Source: Dokdonella_A sp046347015
GTDB taxonomy: Bacteria > Pseudomonadota > Gammaproteobacteria > Xanthomonadales > Rhodanobacteraceae
DNA length: 64,000 nt
Assembly (NCBI GenBank): GCA_046347015.1
Contig: JAXMHA010000011.1
Coordinates: 38,458-102,457, forward strand
Reading direction: 5' to 3'
Shown one piece after another: positions 37,467 through 46,047 of this stretch; within the stretch, counting starts at the first letter, position 1; the number at the start of each line of letters is the position of its first letter. Position numbers and translations under genes: made by a program. Under the pieces are notes generated by a model. It did no database searches. It saw nothing but the letters and a program-made list of their open reading frames with translations, and was not told the DNA's origin.

Positions 37467-38978
37467 ATGCCGATTTCGCTCCGCTCCATGCCCGTATTCA
37501 AGAGGACTGCGCTGGCCCTTGCGTGCGCCGCCGCATTCACCACCGCCAGCGCGGCCGAAGTCGACCCCGCAATCGCCGTCGGGGCGCGTGCTCCGGGCGG
37601 TGTCGACGCGCTGCTCGTGTTCCCGCCCGCGGAAGCCGCGCTCGCGCCGCTGTCACCGGACGCCGACTACAAGTTGCGGCGCCGCCACCTCGTCGCCACG
37701 CTGCGCAGCCATGCCGACGAGACGCAGCGCGACGTGCGCGCATGGCTCGATGCGCGCGGGATCGCGCATCGCGACTACTGGATCGCGAACGTGATCGAAA
37801 CGCACCTGACATCGACGGTACTCGGTGCACTTGCCGCGCGCGACGACGTGGTGCGGATTGCGGGCAACCCGCATCTGCCGGGCGGGATCCCGCGCCCGCA
37901 GCCGGCGGGACCGGACACGCCCACTGCGCCCGCTTCCATCACCTGGGGCGTCCAGAAGATCGGCGCGCCCCTTGCGTGGGCGGCCGGAGACACCGGGCAG
38001 GGGGTCGTCATCGGCGGCGAGGACACCGGCTACCAGTGGGATCACCCGGCGCTGATCGACCACTATCGCGGCTGGGACGGTACCGAGGCCGACCACGATT
38101 ACAACTGGCACGACGCCATCCACGATTCGGTGGGCAATCCCTGCGGCAACGACTCGCCGTTCCCGTGCGACGACTACGGCCACGGCACCCACACTGCCGG
38201 CACGTTCGCCGGCAGCGACGGTGGCAGCCACCAGATCGGCGTCGCGCCGGGCGCGAAGTGGATCGGTTGCCGCAACATGGATGCCGGTACCGGCACGCCG
38301 GCTCGCTACATCGAGTGCATGCAATGGATGCTGGCGCCGACGGACCTCGCCGGACAGAACCCGGATCCCGACCTCGCGCCGGACGTCATCAGCAACTCGT
38401 GGTCATGCACGCCGAGCGAAGGCTGTACCGTCGGCGATGAAATCGAAGGCGCGGTCGACGCCCTGGTCGAAGGCGGCATCTTCTTCGCGGCCGCGGCGGC
38501 GAACGATGGCCCGAGTTGCGGCTCGATCACCGGTCCGCCGGCCATCTACGACGCGAGTTTCGTCGTCGGCGCGACCGACAGCGGTGACCGCTTGGCGGAT
38601 TTCTCGAGCCGCGGCCCGGTAGCCGGCGACACGACGATCCGGCCCGACGTTTCGGGTCCCGGCGTGAGCGTGCTGTCGTCCATACCGGTGAACCAGTACA
38701 CGACGATGGACGGCACCAGCATGGCGACCCCGCACATCGCGGGTGCCGCGGCGCTGGTGATGTCGATCGATCCGGCACTGAAGGGCAATCCCGCGGCGGT
38801 CGCCGACATCCTGCGCGAAACCGCCGTCACCGCGGGCGTCACCGACCCCTACAACAACGGCTGCGGCGGCCTGACGATGGACCAGTGGCCGAACTACCAG
38901 GCCGGTTGGGGACGGGTCGACGTCTGGGCGGCGGTGCAGATGGCCGATACCGAGTTTGCCGACGGATTCGATGACTGA
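37467..38978 (+). CDS. secreted S8 (subtilisin-like) serine protease with GFDD tail
   Basis: 503-residue extracellular endopeptidase. Signal peptide ending near TTASA, an I9-like propeptide region (about 45-135), then the subtilase domain with the triad D186 (GGEDTGYQWDHPAL), H239 (YGHGTHTAG) and S418 (MDGTSMATPHIAG), plus the oxyanion asparagine N346. Cysteine pairs in loops (NPCGNDSPFPC, CTPSEGC) suggest disulfides. The protein ends in EFADGFDD directly after the domain. A second possible start is ATG 37488. The downstream nucleotidase starts inside its last codons, an unusual partner for a secreted protease. Confidence 0.93.
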   Translation: MPISLRSMPVFKRTALALACAAAFTTASAAEVDPAIAVGARAPGGVDALLVFPPAEAALAPLSPDADYKLRRRHLVATLRSHADETQRDVRAWLDARGIAHRDYWIANVIETHLTSTVLGALAARDDVVRIAGNPHLPGGIPRPQPAGPDTPTAPASITWGVQKIGAPLAWAAGDTGQGVVIGGEDTGYQWDHPALIDHYRGWDGTEADHDYNWHDAIHDSVGNPCGNDSPFPCDDYGHGTHTAGTFAGSDGGSHQIGVAPGAKWIGCRNMDAGTGTPARYIECMQWMLAPTDLAGQNPDPDLAPDVISNSWSCTPSEGCTVGDEIEGAVDALVEGGIFFAAAAANDGPSCGSITGPPAIYDASFVVGATDSGDRLADFSSRGPVAGDTTIRPDVSGPGVSVLSSIPVNQYTTMDGTSMATPHIAGAAALVMSIDPALKGNPAAVADILRETAVTAGVTDPYNNGCGGLTMDQWPNYQAGWGRVDVWAAVQMADTEFADGFDD

Positions 38979-39885
38979 TCCCGTTGCCCGCAACGAGGGC
39001 GAGCGCGGGGCGGACCGCCTCGTGGTCGCCATCTCGTCGCGGGCGCTGTTCGATCTCGGCGAAAGCCATGCGTTGTTCGAACGCGAGGGAATCGATGCGT
39101 TCGCGCGCTACCAGATCGCCCGCGAAAATGAATTGCTCGCGCCCGGGATCGCGTTTCAGCTGGTACGGAAGCTGCTGCGCCTGAATCGCCCGGCGCCGGA
39201 AGTACCGCACGTCGAGGTGATCCTGCTGTCGCGCAATTCCGCCGACACCGGCCTGCGCATCTTCAATTCGATCGAGCACTACGGGCTCGACATCGTGCGC
39301 GCCGCGTTCACGCGCGGCGCGCCGACGACGCCATACGTCAACGCGTTCGGCGCCGACCTGCTGCTGTCGGCCAACCCCGACAGCGTCGCGGAAGCGCTGC
39401 GCTCGGGAATTGCCGCGGCGACGATCCTGCCGTCGCACCAGCCGCAGCGCGAGTCGGACCAGATCCGGATCGCCTTCGACGGCGATGCGGTGCTGTTCGA
39501 TGACGAGGCGGAGCGCATCTCCGCCGCGGGCGGCATCGAAGCCTTCCATCGCAATGAAACCGAGCGCGCCACCGAGCCGCTGAGTGGCGGGCCGTTCCGC
39601 GGCTTCCTCGATGCGCTGCACCGCCTGCAGGCGGCGTTCCCGAGCGAAACGTCGCCGCTCCGCACCGCGCTGGTCACGGCCCGCTCGGCACCCGCGCACA
39701 AGCGCGTGATCCTGACGTTGCGGCACTGGGGCGTCCGCATCGACGAGGCGCTGTTCCTCGGCGGACGCGACAAGGGGCCGTTCCTCGAAGCCTTCGGCGC
39801 CGACATTTTCTTCGACGACTCGCAGGCCAATGTCGAGTCCGCGCGCCGGCACGTCGCGACCGCGCACGTGCCACGCGACACGTGA
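38971..39885 (+). CDS. cytosolic 5'-nucleotidase (NT5C1-like)
   Basis: 304-residue HAD-related enzyme expected to dephosphorylate nucleoside monophosphates in the cytoplasm. Recognised from SSRALFDLGESHALF, VEVILLSRNSADTGLRIFNSIEHYGLDIVRAAFT, NAFGADLLLSANPDSV, AFDGDAVLFDDEAE and the late FGADIFFDDSQANVESA. ATG 38971 overlaps the protease stop by 8 bases, so the two may be translationally linked despite unrelated roles. Confidence 0.88.
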   Translation: MTDPVARNEGERGADRLVVAISSRALFDLGESHALFEREGIDAFARYQIARENELLAPGIAFQLVRKLLRLNRPAPEVPHVEVILLSRNSADTGLRIFNSIEHYGLDIVRAAFTRGAPTTPYVNAFGADLLLSANPDSVAEALRSGIAAATILPSHQPQRESDQIRIAFDGDAVLFDDEAERISAAGGIEAFHRNETERATEPLSGGPFRGFLDALHRLQAAFPSETSPLRTALVTARSAPAHKRVILTLRHWGVRIDEALFLGGRDKGPFLEAFGADIFFDDSQANVESARRHVATAHVPRDT

Positions 39886-39889
39886 TGCG

Positions 39890-40384
39890 ATGACGATCAC
39901 CGATTTCATCAGCATCGGCGAAACCGAGCGGGGCAACGAGATTGCAGCGCCGATCTTCCGGCGCAAGTACGGTGCGGAGCCGCCGGACTTCCCGTACCAC
40001 GTGGTGTCGTACTGGAAGCGCGGCGACGGCAGTCGCGTGCCGGTGAGCTACGTCCATTTCTGGCAGCGCGGACGCGCGATCCTGATTGGCGGCGCATGCA
40101 CCGATGGCGACGTCATCCGGCGCATGAGCGATGCCGAACGCGCGGAAATCGAATCTTCGGGCGGCATCAACCTGCTGGCGACGCGTTACAGCCTGCTTCG
40201 TTACGGACCGCTGTGCGATGGCATCTTCGGCCATTGCGGCGACGCGCGTTCGTTCGGGATCCTGATGCGCTGCGGGTTCCAACCGGTGCGCGATCCGTAC
40301 CTGATCGCGTGGTGGCCGCGGCTGCTCGACGCTCGCCGGCGCGCCGAATTGATCGACGAGGTGGCGGCAATCGGTCCGTTCTGA
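39890..40384 (+). CDS. hypothetical protein, possible GNAT-like fold
   Basis: 164 residues, starting 5 bases after the nucleotidase stop. Central strands (VPVSYVHFWQRGRAILIGGACTDG) and the segment CGDARSFGILMRCGFQPV are reminiscent of the end of a GNAT acetyltransferase, but I see no clear acetyl-CoA loop. Predicted soluble. Codon usage is like its neighbours and the frame is clean, so it is a real gene of unknown function in the same operon. Confidence 0.65.
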   Translation: MTITDFISIGETERGNEIAAPIFRRKYGAEPPDFPYHVVSYWKRGDGSRVPVSYVHFWQRGRAILIGGACTDGDVIRRMSDAERAEIESSGGINLLATRYSLLRYGPLCDGIFGHCGDARSFGILMRCGFQPVRDPYLIAWWPRLLDARRRAELIDEVAAIGPF

Positions 40385-40408
40385 GCCGCGTCACCGGGTG
40401 GTGCGGCG

Positions 40409-41245
40409 TCATCCGCGCAGCGCGGTGTCACGGAGAATCGCCTCGAGTTCGCCCGGCGACTTCCAGTGGTGCCCGCAGACGTAACGCGGCAGGTTCCAGC
40501 GGTCGGAGCTTTCCGTCACCGGTTGCGGGTCGCCGCCGAACGCCGCGTCCATGCCGTGCTCGTCGCCGTGGCGCGGGAAGTACTCGCGGCGCAGGTAGGC
40601 GTTGCTCTGGCTGTACGGATAACAGAACAGCCGCGTGCGGAACGGCGCAATGCGCGAGTCGATGTAGCGCGCCGCGGCACGGATCTCGGCGTCGGCGCGG
40701 GCGTGGTTGTCGACAGCTTCGAACGTGCCGCGCGGCATTCCGTCGATGCCCGGCCCGGGCAGCACCGAATGGTTGTGGTCGAGGCCGTGGTTCTCGATCG
40801 CAATGCGCCCGGACTGGAGCGCAGGCCTCCACCACGCTTCGCCCATCCAGCCGCGGCCGACGAGGCAGCGCCGGTCGATTTCCGCGCGCGCGTCGGGTGA
40901 CGCGATGACGAAGGTGGTCAGGTGCAGGTCCGGCTGCGCGTCGAAGCCGCGTTCGTGGCAGAAGTCGGTCATCAGGTTGTGCAGGCTGCGTTGCGGGCCG
41001 TGCACGGGATGGTCGAGGTCGAAGTAGTCGAAGTTCGAGCCGTCGTCGCACGTCAGCGCGACCGTGCGGTCGAGCGTGTCGCGGCTCCGTCCGGCGAGGG
41101 CGTCGGCAACCCGCTGCAGCGGGACGACGCGCAGGCCCAGTGCATCGATCAGGCGCAGGTCGGCCGCGAACGCGACGTGGTCGTTCGTCGCATAGTCGTT
41201 CCCGGCGATGTTGACGGCGTGGTAGGCGAGGACGGGAACGCGCAT
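40409..41245 (-). CDS. polysaccharide deacetylase (NodB-fold) family protein
   Basis: 278 residues without a signal peptide. Motifs of the carbohydrate esterase 4 fold are visible: LAYHAV at the N-terminus, TCDDGSNFDYFD for the catalytic and metal-binding aspartates, and ENHGLDHNHS for the metal-binding histidines. It ends with CGHHWKSPGELEAIL. Substrate unknown; an atypical, cytoplasmic family member. Divergent from the acyl-CoA dehydrogenase with a 90-bp gap. Confidence 0.82.
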   Translation of the reverse strand: MRVPVLAYHAVNIAGNDYATNDHVAFAADLRLIDALGLRVVPLQRVADALAGRSRDTLDRTVALTCDDGSNFDYFDLDHPVHGPQRSLHNLMTDFCHERGFDAQPDLHLTTFVIASPDARAEIDRRCLVGRGWMGEAWWRPALQSGRIAIENHGLDHNHSVLPGPGIDGMPRGTFEAVDNHARADAEIRAAARYIDSRIAPFRTRLFCYPYSQSNAYLRREYFPRHGDEHGMDAAFGGDPQPVTESSDRWNLPRYVCGHHWKSPGELEAILRDTALRG

Positions 41246-41335
41246 GGCCGGGTCGGGCTGACGTGACCCGCTGCGGGCCGGCCGTTAGAATACGCGGCCC
41301 GACCGAACCGCGGCAAAGCCGCCCGTGGAATCCCG

Positions 41336-42508
41336 ATGCCCGCCACGCCGCTCGATCCGACCGACCTGTACGACGTCCGCGCCGAACTCAGCGACGAGGA
41401 GCGGATGGTGCAGGACACCGTCGCGCGCTTCACCGACGAGCGGGTACTGCCGATCATCGGCGACTGCTTCGACCAAGCGCGATTTCCAGCCGAACTGATT
41501 CCGGAACTGGCGTCGCTCGGCCTGCTGGGTTCGACGCTGCCGGCCGAGTACGGCGGCGCCGGCATGAACGCAGTCTGCTACGGATTGATCTGCCAGGAAC
41601 TCGAACGCGGCGACTCGGGCTTGCGCAGCTTCGCCAGCGTGCAGTCGTCCTTGTGCATGTATCCGATCTTCGCGTACGGCAGCGAGGAACAACGCCGCCG
41701 CTGGTTGCCCGACATGGCCGCCGGCAAGGCGATCGGTTGTTTCGGCCTTACCGAACCGCACGGCGGCTCGGATCCGTCGAACATGAAGACGGTCGCGAAG
41801 CAGGACGGCGGCGACTGGATTCTCAACGGCGCGAAGATGTGGATCACCAACGGCAACCTCGCGCACCTCGCGATCGTGTGGGCGCAGACCGACGACGGCA
41901 TCCAGGGCTTCATCGTCGAGAAGGGGTTCAAGGGCTTCAGCGCACAGGAAGTGCACCGAAAGATGAGCCTGCGCGCATCGGTGACGAGCGCGTTGTTCTT
42001 CGACCAAGTCCGGGTGCCGGAAGCGAACCGGCTGCCGAACGTGAAGGGCCTGAAGGGTCCGCTCGGCTGCCTGACGCAGGCGCGCTACGGGATTTCATGG
42101 GGACCGATCGGCGCTGCGATCGCATGCTTCCGCGAGACCGCCGGGTACGCGAAGGAACGCAAGCTGTTCGAACGGCCGATCGCCGCGACGCAGAGCGTGC
42201 AGATCAAGCTCGCCGACATGGCGCGGCGGATCACGCTCGCGCAGTTGCTGTCGCTGCGCCTCGGACGGTTGAAGGACGCCGGCCGGATGCAACCGACGCA
42301 GGTGTCGCTCGCGAAGTGGAACAACGTGCGGATGGCGCTCGACATCGCGCGCGAGTGCCGCGACATCCTCGGTGGCGCCGGCATCACGATCGAACACTGC
42401 CCGATCCGCCACGCGCTGAACCTCGAGTCGGTCGTCACGTACGAAGGCACCGAGACGGTGCACCAGCTCGTCGTCGGCCGCGAGATCACCGGCATCAACG
42501 CGTTCTGA
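41336..42508 (+). CDS. gcdH: glutaryl-CoA dehydrogenase
   Basis: 390-residue FAD enzyme that oxidises and decarboxylates glutaryl-CoA to crotonyl-CoA in lysine/tryptophan breakdown. The acyl-CoA dehydrogenase signatures CFGLTEPHGGSDPSNM and WITNG are present, together with LGGAGITIEHCPIRHALNLESVVTYEGTETVH, in which the catalytic base is E370. GLTEPxxGSDP and the arginine-containing RSFASVQSSL segment favour the glutaryl-specific branch over generic acyl-CoA dehydrogenases. A further operon starts 55 bp downstream. Confidence 0.9.
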   Translation: MPATPLDPTDLYDVRAELSDEERMVQDTVARFTDERVLPIIGDCFDQARFPAELIPELASLGLLGSTLPAEYGGAGMNAVCYGLICQELERGDSGLRSFASVQSSLCMYPIFAYGSEEQRRRWLPDMAAGKAIGCFGLTEPHGGSDPSNMKTVAKQDGGDWILNGAKMWITNGNLAHLAIVWAQTDDGIQGFIVEKGFKGFSAQEVHRKMSLRASVTSALFFDQVRVPEANRLPNVKGLKGPLGCLTQARYGISWGPIGAAIACFRETAGYAKERKLFERPIAATQSVQIKLADMARRITLAQLLSLRLGRLKDAGRMQPTQVSLAKWNNVRMALDIARECRDILGGAGITIEHCPIRHALNLESVVTYEGTETVHQLVVGREITGINAF

Positions 42509-42563
42509 CCGGGCGGAAGCCTTTCGATCGTCCCCTGCAACCCCGGCGCCGGAACCCGCGTGC

Positions 42564-43127
42564 ATGGCAACCGTCGACAGCCAATTCCCGATACTCGAGA
42601 CCGAGCGCCTCGTGCTGCGGGTTCCGCGGACCTCCGACTTCGACGCCTACGCGGAACTGTTCGGTGACGAGGAAGCGACACGCTACATCGGTGGTGCAAC
42701 GCTGCGCGGGGCGTCGTGGCGACGCTTCCTGCAAATGCCGGGTGCGTGGCTGCTGCAGGGCTTCGGGATGTTTTCGATCGTCGATAAGGCGAGCGGCGCA
42801 TGGCTGGGTCAGGCTGGCCCGTGGCAGCCGGATGGCTGGCCCGGAACCGAAGTCGGCTGGGCCATCCGGCGCAGTGCCTGGGGTCGGGGCATCGCGTGCG
42901 AGGCAGCGACCGCCGCAATCGACTGGGCGTTCGCCAATCTTGGCTGGAGCGAAGTCATCCACTGCATCGATACCGACAACATGCGCTCGCAAGCCCTGGC
43001 GCAACGGCTCGGATCGCGGATCCTGCGCCGCACGAAACTGCCGGCACCGTACGATGACCGGGAGATCGACGTATGGGGCCAGTCGCGTGACGAGTGGCGG
43101 ACGCGACGCCACGAGGTCGCCTCGTGA
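42564..43127 (+). CDS. GNAT N-acetyltransferase, RimJ/RimL type
   Basis: 187-residue acetyl-CoA-dependent transferase. ILETERLVLRVPRTSDFDAYAEL is the typical start, the acetyl-CoA loop is RRSAWGRGIACEAATAAIDWAF, and NMRSQALAQRLG is the late helix. Substrate may be a protein N-terminus or small amine. Its stop overlaps the GST start (GTGA), making it the first gene of a four-gene coupled operon. Confidence 0.88.
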   Translation: MATVDSQFPILETERLVLRVPRTSDFDAYAELFGDEEATRYIGGATLRGASWRRFLQMPGAWLLQGFGMFSIVDKASGAWLGQAGPWQPDGWPGTEVGWAIRRSAWGRGIACEAATAAIDWAFANLGWSEVIHCIDTDNMRSQALAQRLGSRILRRTKLPAPYDDREIDVWGQSRDEWRTRRHEVAS

Positions 43128-43786
43128 TCGCCGTTTACGGCTATTCGCCGTCGGGCAACTGCCACAAGCTGCGGATGCTGCTGTCGCATCTCGGCCGCGG
43201 ATACCGCTGGATCGAGACCGACAGTGCGCACGGGGCGACCCGCACGCCGGAATTCCTCGCGAAGAATCCGAACGGCCGCGTGCCGATGATCGAACTCGAC
43301 GACGGCCGGCGGATGGCCGAGTCGAACGCAATCCTGTATTGGCTCGCGGAAGGCACGCCGTACTTCGCCGGCGACGCATGGCAACGGGCGCAGACGCTGT
43401 CGTGGATGTTCTTCGAGCAGTACAGCCATGAGCCTTGCGTCGCCGTCGCGCGTTTCATCTGCGGCTGGACGCCGGCCGACTCGCCGCGACGCGCCGAGCT
43501 GCCGTTGCTGCGCGAACGCGGCCACGCGGCCCTCGGCGTGATGGAGAAGCATTTGTCCGCGCACGAATGGTTCAGCGGCGAGGGATACGGCATCGCCGAC
43601 ATTGCGTTGTTTGCGTACACCCACTGCGCAGCGGATGGCGGATTCGACCTCGCGGACTACCCACGTGTCACGAGGTGGCTGGACCACGTGCGCGCGCAAC
43701 CCGGATTCGTGCCGATGCCGCCGTGTGCTGCGGAGAATGTGGAATTGATCGCGCAGTCCCGACGAGCGGCGGGGTACGCCTCATGA
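43124..43786 (+). CDS. glutathione S-transferase family protein
   Basis: 220 residues. Thioredoxin-like N-domain (VYGYSPSGNCHKLRMLLSHLG, cis-Pro loop NGRVPMIELDDG, glutathione-contact ESNAILYWLAEG) and an all-helical C-domain with the conserved GYGIADIALFAYTH. The serine/cysteine in SGNCHK may be catalytic. GTG start overlaps the GNAT stop; the stop overlaps the next ATG (ATGA). Confidence 0.9.
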   Translation: MIAVYGYSPSGNCHKLRMLLSHLGRGYRWIETDSAHGATRTPEFLAKNPNGRVPMIELDDGRRMAESNAILYWLAEGTPYFAGDAWQRAQTLSWMFFEQYSHEPCVAVARFICGWTPADSPRRAELPLLRERGHAALGVMEKHLSAHEWFSGEGYGIADIALFAYTHCAADGGFDLADYPRVTRWLDHVRAQPGFVPMPPCAAENVELIAQSRRAAGYAS

Positions 43787-46047
43787 CGGCCAAGCCAATT
43801 CCCGCCCGCCACAGGGGTTTCAACCGCGCCGAGATCGTCGACGCGAATTTCACCGAGTTCGTCGAAGCGTGGTCGGGCGAGGCGACGTCGCCACCGCCGT
43901 CCGATGGCGAATCGGTGCTTCCGGGCAGCGCGTGCACGGCGGGTGATTTTCGCGCGCTGCTCGAGTCGCAACTGATTTCGCGGCACCTCGACCTGATGGC
44001 GCGCGTGCTGCGCGTGCAGAACAAGGTGTTCTACACGATCGGCTCGGCCGGCCATGAAGGCAACGCGATGGTCGCGCGGCTCACCCGCTGCACCGATCCC
44101 GCGTTCCTGCACTACCGGAGCGGCGCGTTCATGGCCGAACGCTTTCGCCAGAAGCCCGGCATGGATCCGGTGATGGACTCGGCGTTGTCGTTCGCGGCCA
44201 GCAAGGAAGATCCGGCCTCCGGCGGCCGCCACAAGGTGTGGGGCTCGAAACCGTTGTGGGTGCTGCCGCAGACGTCGACGATCGCCTCGCACCTGCCGAA
44301 GGCACTCGGCACCGCGGTCGCGATCGAGCAGTCGCAGCGCATCGGCCACGCGCTGCCGGTGCCGCGGGATTCGATCGTGGTCTGCTCGTTCGGCGATGCC
44401 TCGACCAACCATGCGACCGCGCAGACCGCGTTCAACGCCGCGGGGTGGACGGCCTACCAGGGGCTTCCGGCGCCGGTGCTGTTCGTCTGCGAGGACAACG
44501 GCATCGGCATTTCGGTCAAGACGCCGCCCGGCTGGATCGCACGCAATTTCGAGGGACGCCGGGACCTCGACTACTTTTTCGCCGACGGACTCGACTTGGC
44601 GGGCGGCTACGCGGATGTCCGTCGCGCCGTCGAACATTGCCGCACGACGCGCCGCCCGACGTTCCTGCACCTGCGCACGACGCGCGTGATGGGCCACGCC
44701 GGAACCGATTTCGAGATCGAGTGGCGCACGGTGGAGGAACTGGTTGCGCTGGAAGCCACCGATCCGCTGCTGCGCTCGGCGGCGATCGCGCTGCAATCCG
44801 GGTTGCATTCGAAGGACTCGCTGCTGTCGCTGAGCGAAGCGACGCGGAAACGGTGTTTCGCCGCCGCCGAAGCCGCCGACCACCGGCCGCGCTTGTCGAC
44901 GCTCGCGGAAGTGGTGGCGCCGCTGGCGCCATACACGCCGCAGGCCGTTGCAGCGGAAGCGGCACGCGCCGACTTCGACGATCGGCGTGCCGAGGCGTTC
45001 GGCAGCCCGGCGAAACTTCCCGAGAAGCTCCCGCCAAGGCATCTCGCCGTGCAGATCAACGCGGCGTTGCACGACCTGCTGGCGAAGTATCCGGAGGCCC
45101 TGCTGTTCGGCGAGGACGTCGCCCAGAAGGGCGGCGTGTACACGGTGACACGCGGCCTCTACAAGGCGTTCAGGGGCGCACGCGTATTCAATACGCTGCT
45201 CGACGAGACGATGATCCTCGGACTCGCGCAAGGCTATGCGAACATGGGCCTGCTGCCGGTACCCGAGATCCAGTACCTCGCGTATTTCCACAATGCCTGC
45301 GACCAGATTCGTGGCGAGGCCGCATCGCTGCAATTCTTCTCCAACGACCAGTACCGCAATCCCTTGCTGGTGCGCATCGCCGGCCTCGGTTACCAGAAGG
45401 GGTTCGGCGGGCATTTCCACAACGACAACTCGATCGCATCCCTGCGTGACGTGCCGGGGCTCGTGGTCGGCTGTCCGTCACGTGGCGACGACGCCGCCAC
45501 GATGCTGCGCACGCTGGCCGCGCTGTGCAAGGTGGACGGACGCGTCTGCGTTTTCCTCGAGCCGATCGCGCTGTACATGACGAAGGACCTGTACGACGCA
45601 GGCGATGGGCAGTGGCAGTTCGCGTACCCGCCGCCGGGCGAGGCAATGCCATTCGGGGCCGGGCGGGTCTATGGCGCGGACGCGACGGATCTCGTCGTCT
45701 TCACCTTCGGCAACGGGGTGCCGATGGCACTGCGTGCCGCGCGCGAGATCGAGCGGGCGCGGAAATGGAAGACGCGGGTCGTGGACCTGCGCTGGCTGGT
45801 GCCGCTGAACGCGAAGTTCATTGCCGATCAGGCCAGGGATGCGCGGCGCATCATCGTGCTCGACGAAGGGCGCCACAGCGCCGGGGTCGGCGAGGGCATC
45901 ATCACCGCGCTGGTGGAAGCCGGGCTCGGCAACAAGCCCTTGCGGCGTGTGGTCGGCGCGGACACCTACACGCCCTTGGCCGGTGCGGCCTTGCTCGTGC
46001 TGCCGTCCGAAGCCGACGTCGTCGCCGCGGCGCACGGGATGCAATGA
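43783..46047 (+). CDS. 2-oxo acid dehydrogenase E1, alpha and beta subunits fused
   Basis: 754-residue thiamine-diphosphate enzyme. The N-terminal half is an E1-alpha: HYRSGAFMAERFRQ and the TPP motif GDASTNHATAQTAFNAA ... EDN at about 204-236. The C-terminal half from about 420 is an E1-beta (LLFGEDVAQKGGVYTVTRGL, NTLLDETMILGLAQGYANMG, GRHSAGVGEGI). Normally these are two polypeptides encoded by separate genes. No E2 or E3 gene is nearby. Branched-chain 2-oxoacid dehydrogenase is the closest-looking family; the adjacent gcdH makes 2-oxoadipate a conceivable substrate, which is speculation. Confidence 0.85.
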   Translation: MTAKPIPARHRGFNRAEIVDANFTEFVEAWSGEATSPPPSDGESVLPGSACTAGDFRALLESQLISRHLDLMARVLRVQNKVFYTIGSAGHEGNAMVARLTRCTDPAFLHYRSGAFMAERFRQKPGMDPVMDSALSFAASKEDPASGGRHKVWGSKPLWVLPQTSTIASHLPKALGTAVAIEQSQRIGHALPVPRDSIVVCSFGDASTNHATAQTAFNAAGWTAYQGLPAPVLFVCEDNGIGISVKTPPGWIARNFEGRRDLDYFFADGLDLAGGYADVRRAVEHCRTTRRPTFLHLRTTRVMGHAGTDFEIEWRTVEELVALEATDPLLRSAAIALQSGLHSKDSLLSLSEATRKRCFAAAEAADHRPRLSTLAEVVAPLAPYTPQAVAAEAARADFDDRRAEAFGSPAKLPEKLPPRHLAVQINAALHDLLAKYPEALLFGEDVAQKGGVYTVTRGLYKAFRGARVFNTLLDETMILGLAQGYANMGLLPVPEIQYLAYFHNACDQIRGEAASLQFFSNDQYRNPLLVRIAGLGYQKGFGGHFHNDNSIASLRDVPGLVVGCPSRGDDAATMLRTLAALCKVDGRVCVFLEPIALYMTKDLYDAGDGQWQFAYPPPGEAMPFGAGRVYGADATDLVVFTFGNGVPMALRAAREIERARKWKTRVVDLRWLVPLNAKFIADQARDARRIIVLDEGRHSAGVGEGIITALVEAGLGNKPLRRVVGADTYTPLAGAALLVLPSEADVVAAAHGMQ

